Notes under the pieces: generated by a model | The model's input: the letters and a program-made list of their open reading frames with translations, nothing else | What the model was told of the DNA's origin: nothing | Databases searched by the model: none | Program-made: the position numbers and the translations under genes | In this document: piece by piece, positions 27,087 to 36,289 of the stretch | Layout of the letters: each line of letters opens with the position of its first letter | Numbering within the stretch: the stretch's first letter is position 1 | Source of the DNA: Ramlibacter tataouinensis | Lineage (GTDB): Bacteria; Pseudomonadota; Gammaproteobacteria; Burkholderiales; Burkholderiaceae_C | Length of the DNA stretch: 64,000 nucleotides | Direction of reading: 5' to 3' | NCBI RefSeq assembly: GCF_027941915.1 | Contig: NZ_CP116009.1 | Span: 3,906,001 to 3,970,000, forward strand

Positions 27087-28019
27087 ATGAACATCCAGAC
27101 CGTTGCGGTCCTGACCGACCTGTCGTTGCGAGAGGGCATGGCCGTGCAGCGTGCCTGCCGGATCGCCGAAACCCATGGTGCCCAGCTCAAGCTGGTGTAC
27201 ATGCCCAGCGGCGCGCAAGCGGCGCTGCCGAACGCGCGCCAGCGCGTGGCCAATGCCGCGGCGCAGATCGAGGAGTCCTCCGGCCTGCGCGTGAATCCCG
27301 TCGTGGCCGGGGGCCGCTCGATCGATGCGATCGCGGCCGAATTCGCCGGCAGCGACCTGCTGGTGCTGCCGGACCGGCGCGAGCGCACGCCGATGGCGCT
27401 GTTCGCCGGCCAGCCGGCCGAGCGGCTGCTGCGTCGCCTCGACGTGCCGGTGCTGGTGGTGCGATCGGTGCCGGCCGACGACTACGGCCGCATCCTGGTG
27501 GCTGTCAACGTCGGGCCCGAATGCTTCGAGGTGGTGGCCGCGGCCGCCGCGCTGGAGCCCACCGCGGAGCTGGAGCTGTTCCACGCGACCAGCACGCTGA
27601 AGGAGGCCTGGCTGCGCTCGGCCGAGGCGTCCGAGCAATCCGTGCGCGCCTACCGGCAGGCCACCACCCGGCATGCGCAGCAGCATCTGCTGCGCGTCTC
27701 CGATTCGTTCTCGGCGCGGCGCAACCGCGTGCGCACCACGATCGGCCGCGGTGACCCGGCGCGCCAGGCGCTGATCCAGCAGGAGCACACCGGTGCTGCG
27801 CTGGTGGTGGTCGGCAAGCGGCGGCGTGCCGCCTGGTTCGACTTCCTGTTCGGCAGTGCGGCCCAGCGCATCCTGGGTTGGGGCCGCAGCGACGTGCTGC
27901 TGGTGCCGCAGGACCTGCGCGGCGCCGACCAGCCGGTGTCCGCGGCGCCCGGCGGCGGTGCCATCGGCCCCTGGGGCGGCCTGGTGGGCATGGGTGGGGA
28001 GGGCGGCCATGTTCGCTGA
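27087..28019 (+). CDS. Universal stress protein, tandem UspA domains
   Basis: ATG at 27087 follows TTTGGAGGGATGGGAA and gives 310 residues. The first UspA domain (1-145) starts MNIQTVAVLTDLS and ends with DVPVLVVRS. The second (about 150-300) begins YGRILVAVNVGPE and contains ALVVVGKRRR and GRSDVLLVPQ. The ATP-binding G-x2-G-x9-G-S/T motif is only partly kept. It is a cytosolic stress protein. The 3' end overlaps the next gene by 11 bases, so the two are coupled. Confidence 0.88.
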   Translation: MNIQTVAVLTDLSLREGMAVQRACRIAETHGAQLKLVYMPSGAQAALPNARQRVANAAAQIEESSGLRVNPVVAGGRSIDAIAAEFAGSDLLVLPDRRERTPMALFAGQPAERLLRRLDVPVLVVRSVPADDYGRILVAVNVGPECFEVVAAAAALEPTAELELFHATSTLKEAWLRSAEASEQSVRAYRQATTRHAQQHLLRVSDSFSARRNRVRTTIGRGDPARQALIQQEHTGAALVVVGKRRRAAWFDFLFGSAAQRILGWGRSDVLLVPQDLRGADQPVSAAPGGGAIGPWGGLVGMGGEGGHVR

Positions 28020-28566
28020 CGACGTCCTCGATCGCCTGCCGCTGCGCCAGTCCGTCAAGCCGACCGGCGAGGCGAGCTTCGCGTTCGCCGAGCGCAAGCT
28101 GCTCGACTGGCTGTCGCGCCCGGCCGAATTCCAGATCACCCGCTACGGTGAAGGCGGGCAGATCCATGCGGCCAGCGAGTCGGCCCTGGGCGAGGCGCAG
28201 TCGCTGCTGCGCGAGGCCTATGGCGCGCTGATCTCGTTCGGCGAGCCCCTGGTGCATACCTGGATCTGCCCGCGCGAAGAGCAGCTGATGGAACCCATCA
28301 TGCAGCTGCGGGTGGAGGCCGGGCGTGCCCACGTGCTGCCGGCCCTCGGCGAGCTCAAGCAGCGCAATGCCGACGTGCAGGAGGTGGAGCTGGAGCCCGA
28401 TCGCGCCGTGTTTCGCGCCGAGATCCGGCTGGCCGACCTGCTCGGCTACGAACGCGCGGTGGAGGGCCTGACCGGCGAAGCCGCCCACGTGCTGAGCCGT
28501 CTGCTGCGCTACCAGCCGGCGTCGAGCGGTTCCATGCCGGGGGCGGGGAGCTGGTACGCGGGGTGA
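28009..28566 (+). CDS. Stand-alone protein resembling the C-terminal part of elongation factor G
   Basis: The 185-residue protein starts at ATG 28009 inside the end of the Usp gene. Its C-terminal half has LMEPIMQLRVEAGRAHVLPA and LGELKQRNADVQEVE, the domain V pattern of EF-G and tetracycline-resistance-type GTPases. The N-terminal half (LRQSVKPTGEASFAFAERK) recalls EF-G domain IV. No GTPase domain is present. It might act on ribosomes as a tRNA-like mimic under stress, consistent with coupling to Usp, but that is speculation. Confidence 0.75.
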   Translation: MFADDVLDRLPLRQSVKPTGEASFAFAERKLLDWLSRPAEFQITRYGEGGQIHAASESALGEAQSLLREAYGALISFGEPLVHTWICPREEQLMEPIMQLRVEAGRAHVLPALGELKQRNADVQEVELEPDRAVFRAEIRLADLLGYERAVEGLTGEAAHVLSRLLRYQPASSGSMPGAGSWYAG

Positions 28567-28662
28567 TGCCCCAAAGGGCTGAATAGGAACCCGGGGCCCC
28601 CCGCTCGGCCCAGTGCTGGACGGGGCGGCCTGTCATCTTGGTCCCACGCCAGTCCCAAAGCA

Positions 28663-28693
28663 AAGGGCCAGCGCACGCAAGTGGCTGGCCCTT
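28663..28693. terminator. Strong hairpin terminator next to a tRNA remnant
   Basis: AAGGGCCAGC at 28663 and GCTGGCCCTT at 28684 form a perfect 10-bp stem with an 11-base loop and A/T flanks on both sides. It lies 13 bases from the tRNA-Gly 3' fragment and probably terminated that tRNA on the minus strand. It may also end the Usp/EF-G-like operon. Confidence 0.85.
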
Positions 28694-28705
28694 CTTGAAT
28701 CATTC

Positions 28706-28723
28706 TGGAGCGGGCGATGGGAA
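28706..28723 (-). other. tRNA-Gly 3' end remnant, probable island attachment core
   Basis: Read on the minus strand the 18 bases are TTCCCATCGCCCGCTCCA, the T-stem end, acceptor 3' strand and CCA of a tRNA-Gly of the GCGGGCG type. The rest of the tRNA is absent: upstream sequence instead makes an 8-bp inverted repeat (GGAGCGGG/CCCGCTCC, 28707-28731). Together with the tRNA-type terminator this fits an att site left by integration into a tRNA 3' end. Confidence 0.6.
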
Positions 28724-29003
28724 CCCGCTCCACTTCTGCTTCCCCCTGAGAGCGTGCCTCTATTTCGCTGGTTTGTATGAGGAGATTGTATGAGTGGCCA
28801 CCGCCTTGGCGGCCGTCTTTAGCTGGGCGCGAACTGCCCTGAAGCCGGCCGGCTTCTGCCCGGTCACACTGGATGAGTGAGTGCAGCTGGTGGCTGAAGG
28901 AGCGGGGGCCGTTGGGGGGCCCGCAGAAGCACCGTCAGCGCTGATTAGATGAGAAGATCGCGAGGATGCTGAAGCTGGATCAGGTGAACTGAGGTAGTGA
29001 CCG

Positions 29004-29849
29004 GTGACTGTCATGGGCCGAGACTCGTCAACTCCACCTGGCACCGAGACAATCCCCCCCTTAGACATGCTGCTCTATCGGGCCGCTCCGGCGAAGGTTG
29101 ACCAGGCGCAAGAAAAGATTGGAGCGCTTCCGCTGGACCAGCTGAAGTTGAAGTTCCAACAGGCTTTCTGGGGAACCAAGCGGCTCAGCAGTCTTCTGTT
29201 GGCTCGTGAGCTTCTGCATCGTAGGGTTGCGCCCATGTTCTGGCACGACTGGCGATCGAGCACGGCATACACGCCGCCTCAGCTCATCGACCTGATCGCC
29301 TTTGACCTCCTCTACCTAAATCAGCTCTTCACCGAGCGCCCTTGGCACACGCCCCACGCCAACGAGCGGCGCGGCTTAGCGAACCGCGTGTATGCCTTTC
29401 AAACTGCTGCGTACCTCTACTATGGCGGTAAGCGCAAGAAATGGGAGATGGTCCGGCGGCTGCGCATTCCAGTTGAGCACCAGCTGACATGTGCATTCCT
29501 TAGGTCAGCGGATGTTCAGAAAAAGCACGATGTCTTGGCGGCGAAGCGCGATGAGGTATTCACGGCACTGAAATTGGACATCGCCAAGGTTCGGAGAACT
29601 GTGACTTACACCGAGGCGGACGCCACGGCAACCGTGCGTAGGCGCCTCGCGCTGTGGCTGTGTGGTGAATTGTGCGGCTGGCGACCAACAAGATCGGCAC
29701 GCTTGTACGAGCAGATGACCGGTGAGGAAATCAACCGGGGCTTTGTGGTGAGCCAGTTCGAGAAAATCCATGAAGTGCTGCGCGCTGCAGGCATCACCCG
29801 GTCGCATGTGAAGAAGCCCAGGCAGAAGCGGGTTGCCGGGGGGTCTTGA
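29004..29849 (+). CDS. Hypothetical protein, first gene of the island
   Basis: GTG at 29004 with GAGG upstream gives 281 residues. The protein is mostly helical and rich in Arg/Lys, with RRRLALWLCGELCGWRPTRS (about 215-234) and HEVLRAAGITRSHV near the C-terminus. No membrane segment, signal peptide or catalytic motif is visible, and I do not recognise the family. Base composition is lower in GC than the core chromosome, consistent with acquisition. Confidence 0.55.
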   Translation: MTVMGRDSSTPPGTETIPPLDMLLYRAAPAKVDQAQEKIGALPLDQLKLKFQQAFWGTKRLSSLLLARELLHRRVAPMFWHDWRSSTAYTPPQLIDLIAFDLLYLNQLFTERPWHTPHANERRGLANRVYAFQTAAYLYYGGKRKKWEMVRRLRIPVEHQLTCAFLRSADVQKKHDVLAAKRDEVFTALKLDIAKVRRTVTYTEADATATVRRRLALWLCGELCGWRPTRSARLYEQMTGEEINRGFVVSQFEKIHEVLRAAGITRSHVKKPRQKRVAGGS

Positions 29850-30434
29850 GGGGATACGTATCCTGTTTTCGGAACTTACGTTCCGATTGTCGTTCACCCC
29901 TCGTGCAGCCCGCGCCAGATCTACATTTGAGGGGGTAACAGGCATGATCGAGAAACTGCACGGCACACACAGGAATTGCGTTACCCCTCAGTTGCCATGT
30001 GTCTTCAATCCTGAGAGCGCATGTATCCACGCCCGCGGAGGCGGTCGGCGCTGCATTCGCGGAGTACCCGGGCGTCGCACCATGCTGCTAGAGCTATCCC
30101 GCCGAGGCACGTGGAGTTCAGGTGGTTGACCGTGCCCACGACCGGGTTGCCAACGGCTCGGCCGACCTGTTGGAAGTGCTGCAGGAGATCACCGATTCCA
30201 ACACCAATCGCCAGCGCCTGCGGCCGCGCCTGGGCCGTTGGCCGCTGCGGCACCAAGGTTTGCTTGCCGGTGGCCTGCGTCTTTAGAAGGTACCCGCCAG
30301 GCGGAACTTGGCGGTTCGAAAGGTGGGAGAAGTCTAGAGAGGGGGCTTAACTGGGTTGGGAACGTGGGTCCCCAACGACTCGGGGAGCGCCACAGGCAGC
30401 CGTGCTCCCGGCCCAAGCTCAGCCCCGAAGCGCG
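29850..30434. other. Region without a supported gene
   Basis: Nearly 600 bases with only short overlapping frames in all phases and no convincing start sites or motifs. It may hold decayed sequence. Nothing else is seen. Confidence 0.5.
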
Positions 30435-31094
30435 TCACGGCAGCTTCTTGCCGGCGTCCAAGAATCGCTTGCTTTGCGGGTTCAGCACCATGAACTCGGT
30501 GCCGGTCACCCGTGTGAACCCCAGTCTGCCGTAGTACCGCTGCAGTTTATGGGTCGCCGAACGCTCATCTGCCGGAAGGTCGGCCAACCGGTAGCGGTCC
30601 TGTGCTGGGTCTTCCCGGCTGCCTGACTCGAACTGCAGCGGGAAAGGCTTCATCGCCACGATGCCGCAGCCTTGGGCAAGCTGCAGCACCAGCCAGCGCA
30701 GCACCCATAGCCCGTGCCCTTTTCCACGCACCTCCGGCACGAGCGCCACGCGGTCCAGGATCAGCAGGTTGGGCCGCCAGAGGTCGTCGCCGCCAATGGC
30801 CTTGAGCACGGCGGGTGTGAATTCGAGATCCTCGTCGTAGAGTGTCTGATAAGCATGGACAACGGCCTCCGAGTCGAACACGGCATCCGGGTCGACACCC
30901 TCGTTCACTGCGCCTTCTAGGTCGATTAAGATGACGCGGAACTCCCCAGCCGAGACGCCTTCGTCATCGTCAACGTCCAGCACGCGAACCTCACCTTCGA
31001 TGCTGTGGACGAAGCGCGAGGGCTCAGGATCGTCGACCAGCGTGGACTGCTGATTGAAGACCAGCAGCAGGTCTTCCTTCTCGTCCTCACGCAT
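30435..31094 (-). CDS. GNAT-like acetyltransferase of the HTH-GNAT pair
   Basis: The 219-residue protein has a GNAT-like core with LILDRVALVPEVRGKGHG (about 120-137), the beta4/alpha3 acetyl-CoA motif, and a C-terminal LQRYYGRLGFTRVTGTEFM, the beta5-alpha4 part of the fold. The first 100 residues are acidic and specific to this family. Its start overlaps the upstream HTH gene by 8 bases. This layout resembles toxin-antitoxin or regulator-effector pairs, but no substrate is evident. Confidence 0.75.
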   Translation of the reverse strand: MREDEKEDLLLVFNQQSTLVDDPEPSRFVHSIEGEVRVLDVDDDEGVSAGEFRVILIDLEGAVNEGVDPDAVFDSEAVVHAYQTLYDEDLEFTPAVLKAIGGDDLWRPNLLILDRVALVPEVRGKGHGLWVLRWLVLQLAQGCGIVAMKPFPLQFESGSREDPAQDRYRLADLPADERSATHKLQRYYGRLGFTRVTGTEFMVLNPQSKRFLDAGKKLP

Positions 31095-31476
31095 AACGCC
31101 CTTCCTGGTCCATCGGAACGCCGTTGACGATCACGCTCACGATGCGGTTGCCGCCGGCGGCCACGTGGCGCAGGTGGCCGATGACGTCGCGCTCGATGGC
31201 GACCAGGCGCGGCCCCCAGGCACGCGTCAGCACCTCCAAGAGGTCCGGTAGGTACTCCTTCAGGGCCATCTCCAGCAGCGCCCCGGCTTCGACCTCCAGC
31301 GCGTAGGCCACGCCCTCGATGCGCTGCAGCGGCAACTTGGCCTTGCCGTTCAGGATCAGCGGCCAGATCTTGGGGGTCTCCAGGCCGGCCAGGCGGGCGA
31401 GATCCTCGTCGCTCAGTCGCAGATCGCTCTGGCGGGCGGCTAGGAACTCGGACAGCGTGAGTTGGTAGGGGGGCAT
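31087..31476 (-). CDS. HTH-domain regulator, partner of the GNAT protein
   Basis: ATG at 31476 follows GGAG by seven bases and gives 129 residues. The N-terminal part (LTLSEFLAARQSDLRLSDED, then LARLAGLE) has a Cro/CI-like helix-turn-helix pattern followed by IWPLILNGKAKLPLQRIEGV. A hydrophobic helical middle and a basic end follow. It overlaps the GNAT gene by 8 bases and is probably its co-expressed regulator or antitoxin. Confidence 0.65.
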   Translation of the reverse strand: MPPYQLTLSEFLAARQSDLRLSDEDLARLAGLETPKIWPLILNGKAKLPLQRIEGVAYALEVEAGALLEMALKEYLPDLLEVLTRAWGPRLVAIERDVIGHLRHVAAGGNRIVSVIVNGVPMDQEGRYA

Positions 31477-31645
31477 CGATCTACTCCAGTCATTACCCGA
31501 GCGCACCATGCGCCCCGGTTGCTGGTTTGACCGGAAGTTCACCGTCGAGATCCAGGCGAAGTGAGTCGCGACTGATGGCGAAATCGGGTATGAAGAGACT
31601 GATCTCCCAAGCACGCGACGGAGTGAGAATGGGCGAATTTTTCGA

Positions 31646-34351
31646 CTACAGAAGCAGCCGATAGTGTCGCTTATCAGCGTCAGTGGACTTCATGATCCGA
31701 TATTCCATCCCGCTGGCCACCGCGATCTGGTGGGCGAAGTCCTTCTTGGCCTGCACCACGGCATCTTCGATCTGGTTGTCGGCCTTTACCTCGACGATTA
31801 CGTATTTCAGGCTGCCATCCAGCTCTTCTCGCTGGAAGATGAAGTCGGGGTAGTAGCTGCGCACAGTGCGTGAATCGGGGTCGATGTATTGGATGAAGAA
31901 GTCGGACTGGCCGTGGGTCAACATCCCGGTGAAGTAGATCTTCTTCACCCGCCGCTCGCGCAACAGATCCCAGAACAGCAAGTTCTCAGAGCCGGAGTCA
32001 AAACAGTAGGTGTCGAGATGGAAGCTCTTGGCGCGCTCCTCGTCCTTGATCTGCGCGTCGTGCATCCGGACGATTTTGTCCTTCGCCGCCGACACCTCGT
32101 AGTAACCGTTCGGAGGCATCTTGATCAGATCGACCTCGTGCTCCTCGGTTTGCTGTGACTCGTCCAAGTCGTAGAGTTGGCGAAACAGACGCGGGATGAT
32201 CTCGTCGTACAGAAGCCCGTTGAACTCATTGGTGATCGCCACCAGTTCGTCGGTGCCTTCCTTGGTCGCCTCCAACAACTCTTCGATGTCCAGCGGGCTT
32301 CGGTTCAGATAGCGAGACACCTCGGCCACCAGAGACAGTCGTGAGAACACCCGCTTTTCCCGGCGCGAGGTCAGGTCGAAGGTGCGACTACCGGAAGCAC
32401 GCGCCGCGTCGGCAGCAGTCAGGCCGTCCTGCTGTGTTTCGATCAGGCGGTACTTCTCGATCAACGCATTCCAGCTTTCCCTGTCCGCTCGGTCGAGGCC
32501 CAGCGTTTGGCCGGGCACAAGCTTCTTCTCGCGCATCTGGTACTGCTTGTGCACACGCACAAGCTTAATCTTGACCGGTGGCGCCACGACGCGGATTTGC
32601 ACCGGCTCCTTATCCTTGCCTGTTTTTTGCAGCTCGTCGACGCTGATGCGGAAGTTCTGCTGCAGCTCGTTGTTTAAGGTCTCCAGGTTGTCATCCGACA
32701 GGAAGACGTGGCCGGTGTGTTGGGCCTCCCCGACGGCGCGAAGGCAGCGCATCGTGGCCTGCAGTACGAAAATCTTTGACTTGGGCTCACGGAATAGTCC
32801 CACGCCGAACAGCGAGCGACAGTTCCAGCCTTCCCGGCCCTTGTTGACCAGCAGGATGAACTGCTTGTCCGAGCCTTCGGTATCCAGCCGGTTGAACTCG
32901 CGGATGTCGTCGTTGGTGGTGAGCTTATCGTCGCCCACGTTGACCAGGATGCGCGAGGTGGGGATACCGTGCTTGAGCAGCGCACGCTCCACTGCTGGTC
33001 GCAGTTCACCGGTCAGCTCGTCGATGGTTGCCGCAAAGAAGGCCAGCTTGGGCAAGAGTCCTTCCGGACGCAGCTCGCCCGATTCCTTCAGGAAGCTCTC
33101 GATGGCGATATCAACGAACTCGTTGGTGCGGGTGTTGGAGTAGCCGTGCAGCGTGACCTTCTTGAGGAAGCCCTTGTCGATCGCTTCCTTTAGGCCGTAG
33201 GCATAGACCACCTCCGGCAACACCTCGCGCCCCACATAGGGCGTGCCTGTGTAGTTGTAGCAGGCCACCACCCGCGTGCCCGCCGCGTTTAGACTGGCGG
33301 CCAGGATGTCAATGGTGGTGCGCAGGCTAGTGTCCGACTCCTTGACCCCGACACCCATGTCCTTGGCCAGTGCCCTGCCGAAGGCGTGGTGAGCCTCGTC
33401 AACGTAGATGCCCAACTGCTCCAGGCGGCGCAGCTTCTCAAAGCGCTGATTGGTGGCTAGCTCGCCTTCTTCCTCGGGCTGGTCGAAGTTGTAGAGATCG
33501 GCGGCATCGGCGTAGACGCCTTTGGCGGCCAGGGTATCGCCGGTCGCGCCGAACAGCTTGTCGACAGAGGTCTTTTCCTTGTGCTGGCGCTTGAGGATGA
33601 TCTTCTGCGTATTGGAGACGATGATGTTGAAGCGTGAGCGATCCAGCGTATCCAGCGAGGTGCCCGCGTCTTCAAGGTAGTGGAAGCGCAGGTGCGTAGT
33701 CAGGAAGTTGACGTACTCCGGCGGCACCACGCGGGTCAGGTCGAACGCCTCAATCTCCTTCAATGATTGCAGCACTGTCTTGTCTGGTGCGAACACCAGC
33801 GCGTTATGGCAGTAGCGTGCGTCCTTCTCGAACTTGTTGCCCAGCAGGAACTCGTAGAAGATGCAGGTAGCCATCAGGATGGTTTTGCCGGTGCCCATCG
33901 TCAGAGCGAAGATGTAGTTCGGGTAAGCGCGCGAGTTCTTGCGCATCTTCTCGAACAGCAGCTTGTACGAGTTCAGCTCCAGCTCGTCCGATTCGCCGAA
34001 CTGGAACATTTCCTGCCCGGCGGTGCCAAGGAAGGAACCGAATTTTCGCCCCTCGAACTTCCCGCTGCGCTCGTACCAAGCTTTGAAGATCTCCTCGACC
34101 TTGGCGTTGCCGAGGAACTCTTTGAGGAAGACGTAGGTCTCCAGTGCCTCGAACTGCGGCTGGCGCAGGAAGACCTTGGGGTTTTTCTCCGGGTTGTTGA
34201 AGTCGAGAAACTTGCGGGTTAGCTCCTTGTAGTTCTGGCGAATCGCGCTGCGGTTGTCTTGGTGGAACTGCCGCAGAAAGCGGAAGAAGGCGAAATCTAG
34301 CGACGCACCAGACGTGCTGGCTGCCTTGCCGGTCGCACGCTTAGTCGCCAT
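31646..34351 (-). CDS. res: Type III restriction enzyme Res subunit (DEAD-box helicase-nuclease)
   Basis: ATG at 34351 follows GGGAG by seven bases and gives 901 residues. It is an SF2 motor with motif I in LTMGTGKTILMAT (about 150-162), motif II DEAHHAFGR and a C-terminal PD-(D/E)XK nuclease in which Asp of YPDFIF and Glu/Lys of VIVEVKAD (about 835-870) form the active site. This is the layout of type III Res proteins, which translocate and cut DNA together with Mod. Its start overlaps the 3' end of mod by 11 bases, so the operon is helicase, mod, res. It appears intact although mod is frameshifted. Confidence 0.9.
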   Translation of the reverse strand: MATKRATGKAASTSGASLDFAFFRFLRQFHQDNRSAIRQNYKELTRKFLDFNNPEKNPKVFLRQPQFEALETYVFLKEFLGNAKVEEIFKAWYERSGKFEGRKFGSFLGTAGQEMFQFGESDELELNSYKLLFEKMRKNSRAYPNYIFALTMGTGKTILMATCIFYEFLLGNKFEKDARYCHNALVFAPDKTVLQSLKEIEAFDLTRVVPPEYVNFLTTHLRFHYLEDAGTSLDTLDRSRFNIIVSNTQKIILKRQHKEKTSVDKLFGATGDTLAAKGVYADAADLYNFDQPEEEGELATNQRFEKLRRLEQLGIYVDEAHHAFGRALAKDMGVGVKESDTSLRTTIDILAASLNAAGTRVVACYNYTGTPYVGREVLPEVVYAYGLKEAIDKGFLKKVTLHGYSNTRTNEFVDIAIESFLKESGELRPEGLLPKLAFFAATIDELTGELRPAVERALLKHGIPTSRILVNVGDDKLTTNDDIREFNRLDTEGSDKQFILLVNKGREGWNCRSLFGVGLFREPKSKIFVLQATMRCLRAVGEAQHTGHVFLSDDNLETLNNELQQNFRISVDELQKTGKDKEPVQIRVVAPPVKIKLVRVHKQYQMREKKLVPGQTLGLDRADRESWNALIEKYRLIETQQDGLTAADAARASGSRTFDLTSRREKRVFSRLSLVAEVSRYLNRSPLDIEELLEATKEGTDELVAITNEFNGLLYDEIIPRLFRQLYDLDESQQTEEHEVDLIKMPPNGYYEVSAAKDKIVRMHDAQIKDEERAKSFHLDTYCFDSGSENLLFWDLLRERRVKKIYFTGMLTHGQSDFFIQYIDPDSRTVRSYYPDFIFQREELDGSLKYVIVEVKADNQIEDAVVQAKKDFAHQIAVASGMEYRIMKSTDADKRHYRLLL

Positions 34352-36289
34352 TGCCAACGCTCCCTTCCCACGACTCCGAGAGCAGGTCGGTGATCTTCAC
34401 GCGGATGGTGCCCGCGTCATCCGGCACCTTGTACGCACCCATGACTAGATAGTCCTTGCCAGGAATATCGACCACGGCCGGTTGTAGCACTGCGCCGTCG
34501 AAATTCCAGTCGATCAGCACCGACTCGACTAGCTCCTTCCAGTCCTCGACTGACTCCTTCTGCAGCGAGAGCTTTTGCAGCAGGTTCATCGGGTAGAACT
34601 TCTCGATGACCAAATCGCCCATCTTGATGGACACCTTGGCCTGCGAATCGCGCTTGAACTCTAAATCGGCCTTGTCGCGCAGAATGTCGAGCACTTCCAC
34701 GTCAATCTTGAAAGGCTTGGCGGCAAGTTCCAGTTGTGCGGCCAAGTCAGGTTCGTGGCCCATGCAAACAAGGGCGATCTTCTCGACCGGACGGTTTGGG
34801 CTCTCGTTCTGTTTGCGCTGCCAAGCCTTGTAGTCAAAGCCAGCGATAAGCTCGTTCAGATCGGCGCGCGTGGCGATGCGGTTGACGGGCATGATCTTGA
34901 CCATGCGCCCGTCCTTCTCTCCGTCGAACACAGTGCTGAATTCGAGTTTCTGAACTTCAAGCGCCTCGATCAGCAGATCCTTGGCTTGAATAGGATTGCG
35001 AAAAACGTCGTAGTGATTGACGTTGTACACCTCGAGCCCCGGAAAGAACTTTATTTTCGGGTCAAGTGGTCTTTGGCGTAATTCGTCTGCTAGGCGGATG
35101 AGCCGTTTGGACGTTGTTTGAATTGCTCCAAGATTAATGTCCGCCCCGATAAATCGGCGACCTAGCTTCGTGGAAACCGAAAGCGTGGTGCCTGATCCCA
35201 TAAAGAAATCAAGTACGATCTGCCCGGGATTTGACGAGTTGGCGATTATTCGCTCCAACAGTACTTCTGGCTTCTGAGTCGGATAGTCGAGCCTTTCGTT
35301 TGATGTGGGACTAACCCGGTTCAAATCATCCCAGAGGTCGGTCACCGGTGTTCCCTTTGCATCCTTAAGAAACCGTTTTCTGCTCAAGGAGCGTCCAGTG
35401 GATGAGAGAACGATCTCTCCCCTGTCATGCAGTTCCTGCATTGTCTCCTTTGAATACCTCCAGTAGCCAGTGACGCCAAGGAACTCATAGTACGGGTTCC
35501 CTTTTGACGCGCCCCTGGCCCGTCAACAGGCATTAGTCGATATCGTTCGCCAGTCTTCTCGTCCGTATATTTGTAATCTCGATCCAAGACGTCTTGGGTA
35601 TACGGCACGTATTGCGGATTCCAGATCGGCTTTCCAGATTTTGAGTAGATAAAAATAGTGTCGGAGACCCGTCCAAAGTGAACGGCCCCCTGCCCGGTGT
35701 TGCTCTGCGCGTGCGATCGTTTCCAAGTGATCACGTTGTGGCAGTTTTCGCTCCCGAAGATTTCGTCTAGTATGCATCGAAGATGATGGGACTTGTGCCA
35801 GTCACAGTGCAAATACAGCGTTCCTGTCTCCGAGAGTAGTTCCCTTGCGACGACGACGCGTTCATACATGAATTGCAGATAATCATCGTTAGCCCAAATG
35901 TCTGTGTATTGCTTCTCTTCGAAGGAAGATCGGTCATTCGCCGCAGTTTTCCCTTTCAAAGAAATCTGCTTCTTATAGTCAGCCTTCGAGTCAAATGGTG
36001 GGTCGATGTAGATGAGATCGACCTTGCCTCTGAACTCCTTCAGAAGATGGCTCATCACCTGAAGGTTGTCGCCCCAGAAAATCTTGTTGCGCCATCCGTC
36101 CACTTCCTCGCCGTGAACTTCCTTCAATTGTGCGGGGTAATACTGAGTCGACTTGAACGGGCGCTTGCCGCGCCAGTTCAGCATCGGGTAGCCCTTGATG
36201 GGCTCAAACTGATACTTCTCAACGTTGGTGGTGCCAACGTCGGGCGTTGCCAGTTGCAGGCTGTCCTGCGCTGGGGTGTTCTTGCTCAT
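34341..36289 (-). pseudogene. mod: Type III DNA methyltransferase Mod, split by a 1-base frameshift
   Basis: The gene starts at ATG 36289, overlapping the helicase stop (ATGA). The first frame runs to about 35515 and contains IYIDPPFDSKADYKK (motif IV, DPPF). The rest is in another frame and holds LDFFMGSGTTLSVSTKLG (motif I). DPPF before FMGSGTT is the beta-class order of type III Mod. At a G4 run (C4 at 35512-35515 on the plus strand) restoring one G rejoins VDGPG to GASKGNPYYEFLGVTGYW, giving a typical protein of about 650 residues. The gene is therefore recently broken, phase variable, or carries a sequencing error. Everything downstream in both halves is otherwise intact. Confidence 0.9.

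Noticed and set aside
28760..29068. A 102-codon minus-strand frame beside the tRNA remnant
   Set aside because: Low-complexity Ser/Ala/Pro content, no ribosome site and no family signal; it overlaps the better frame starting at 29004.
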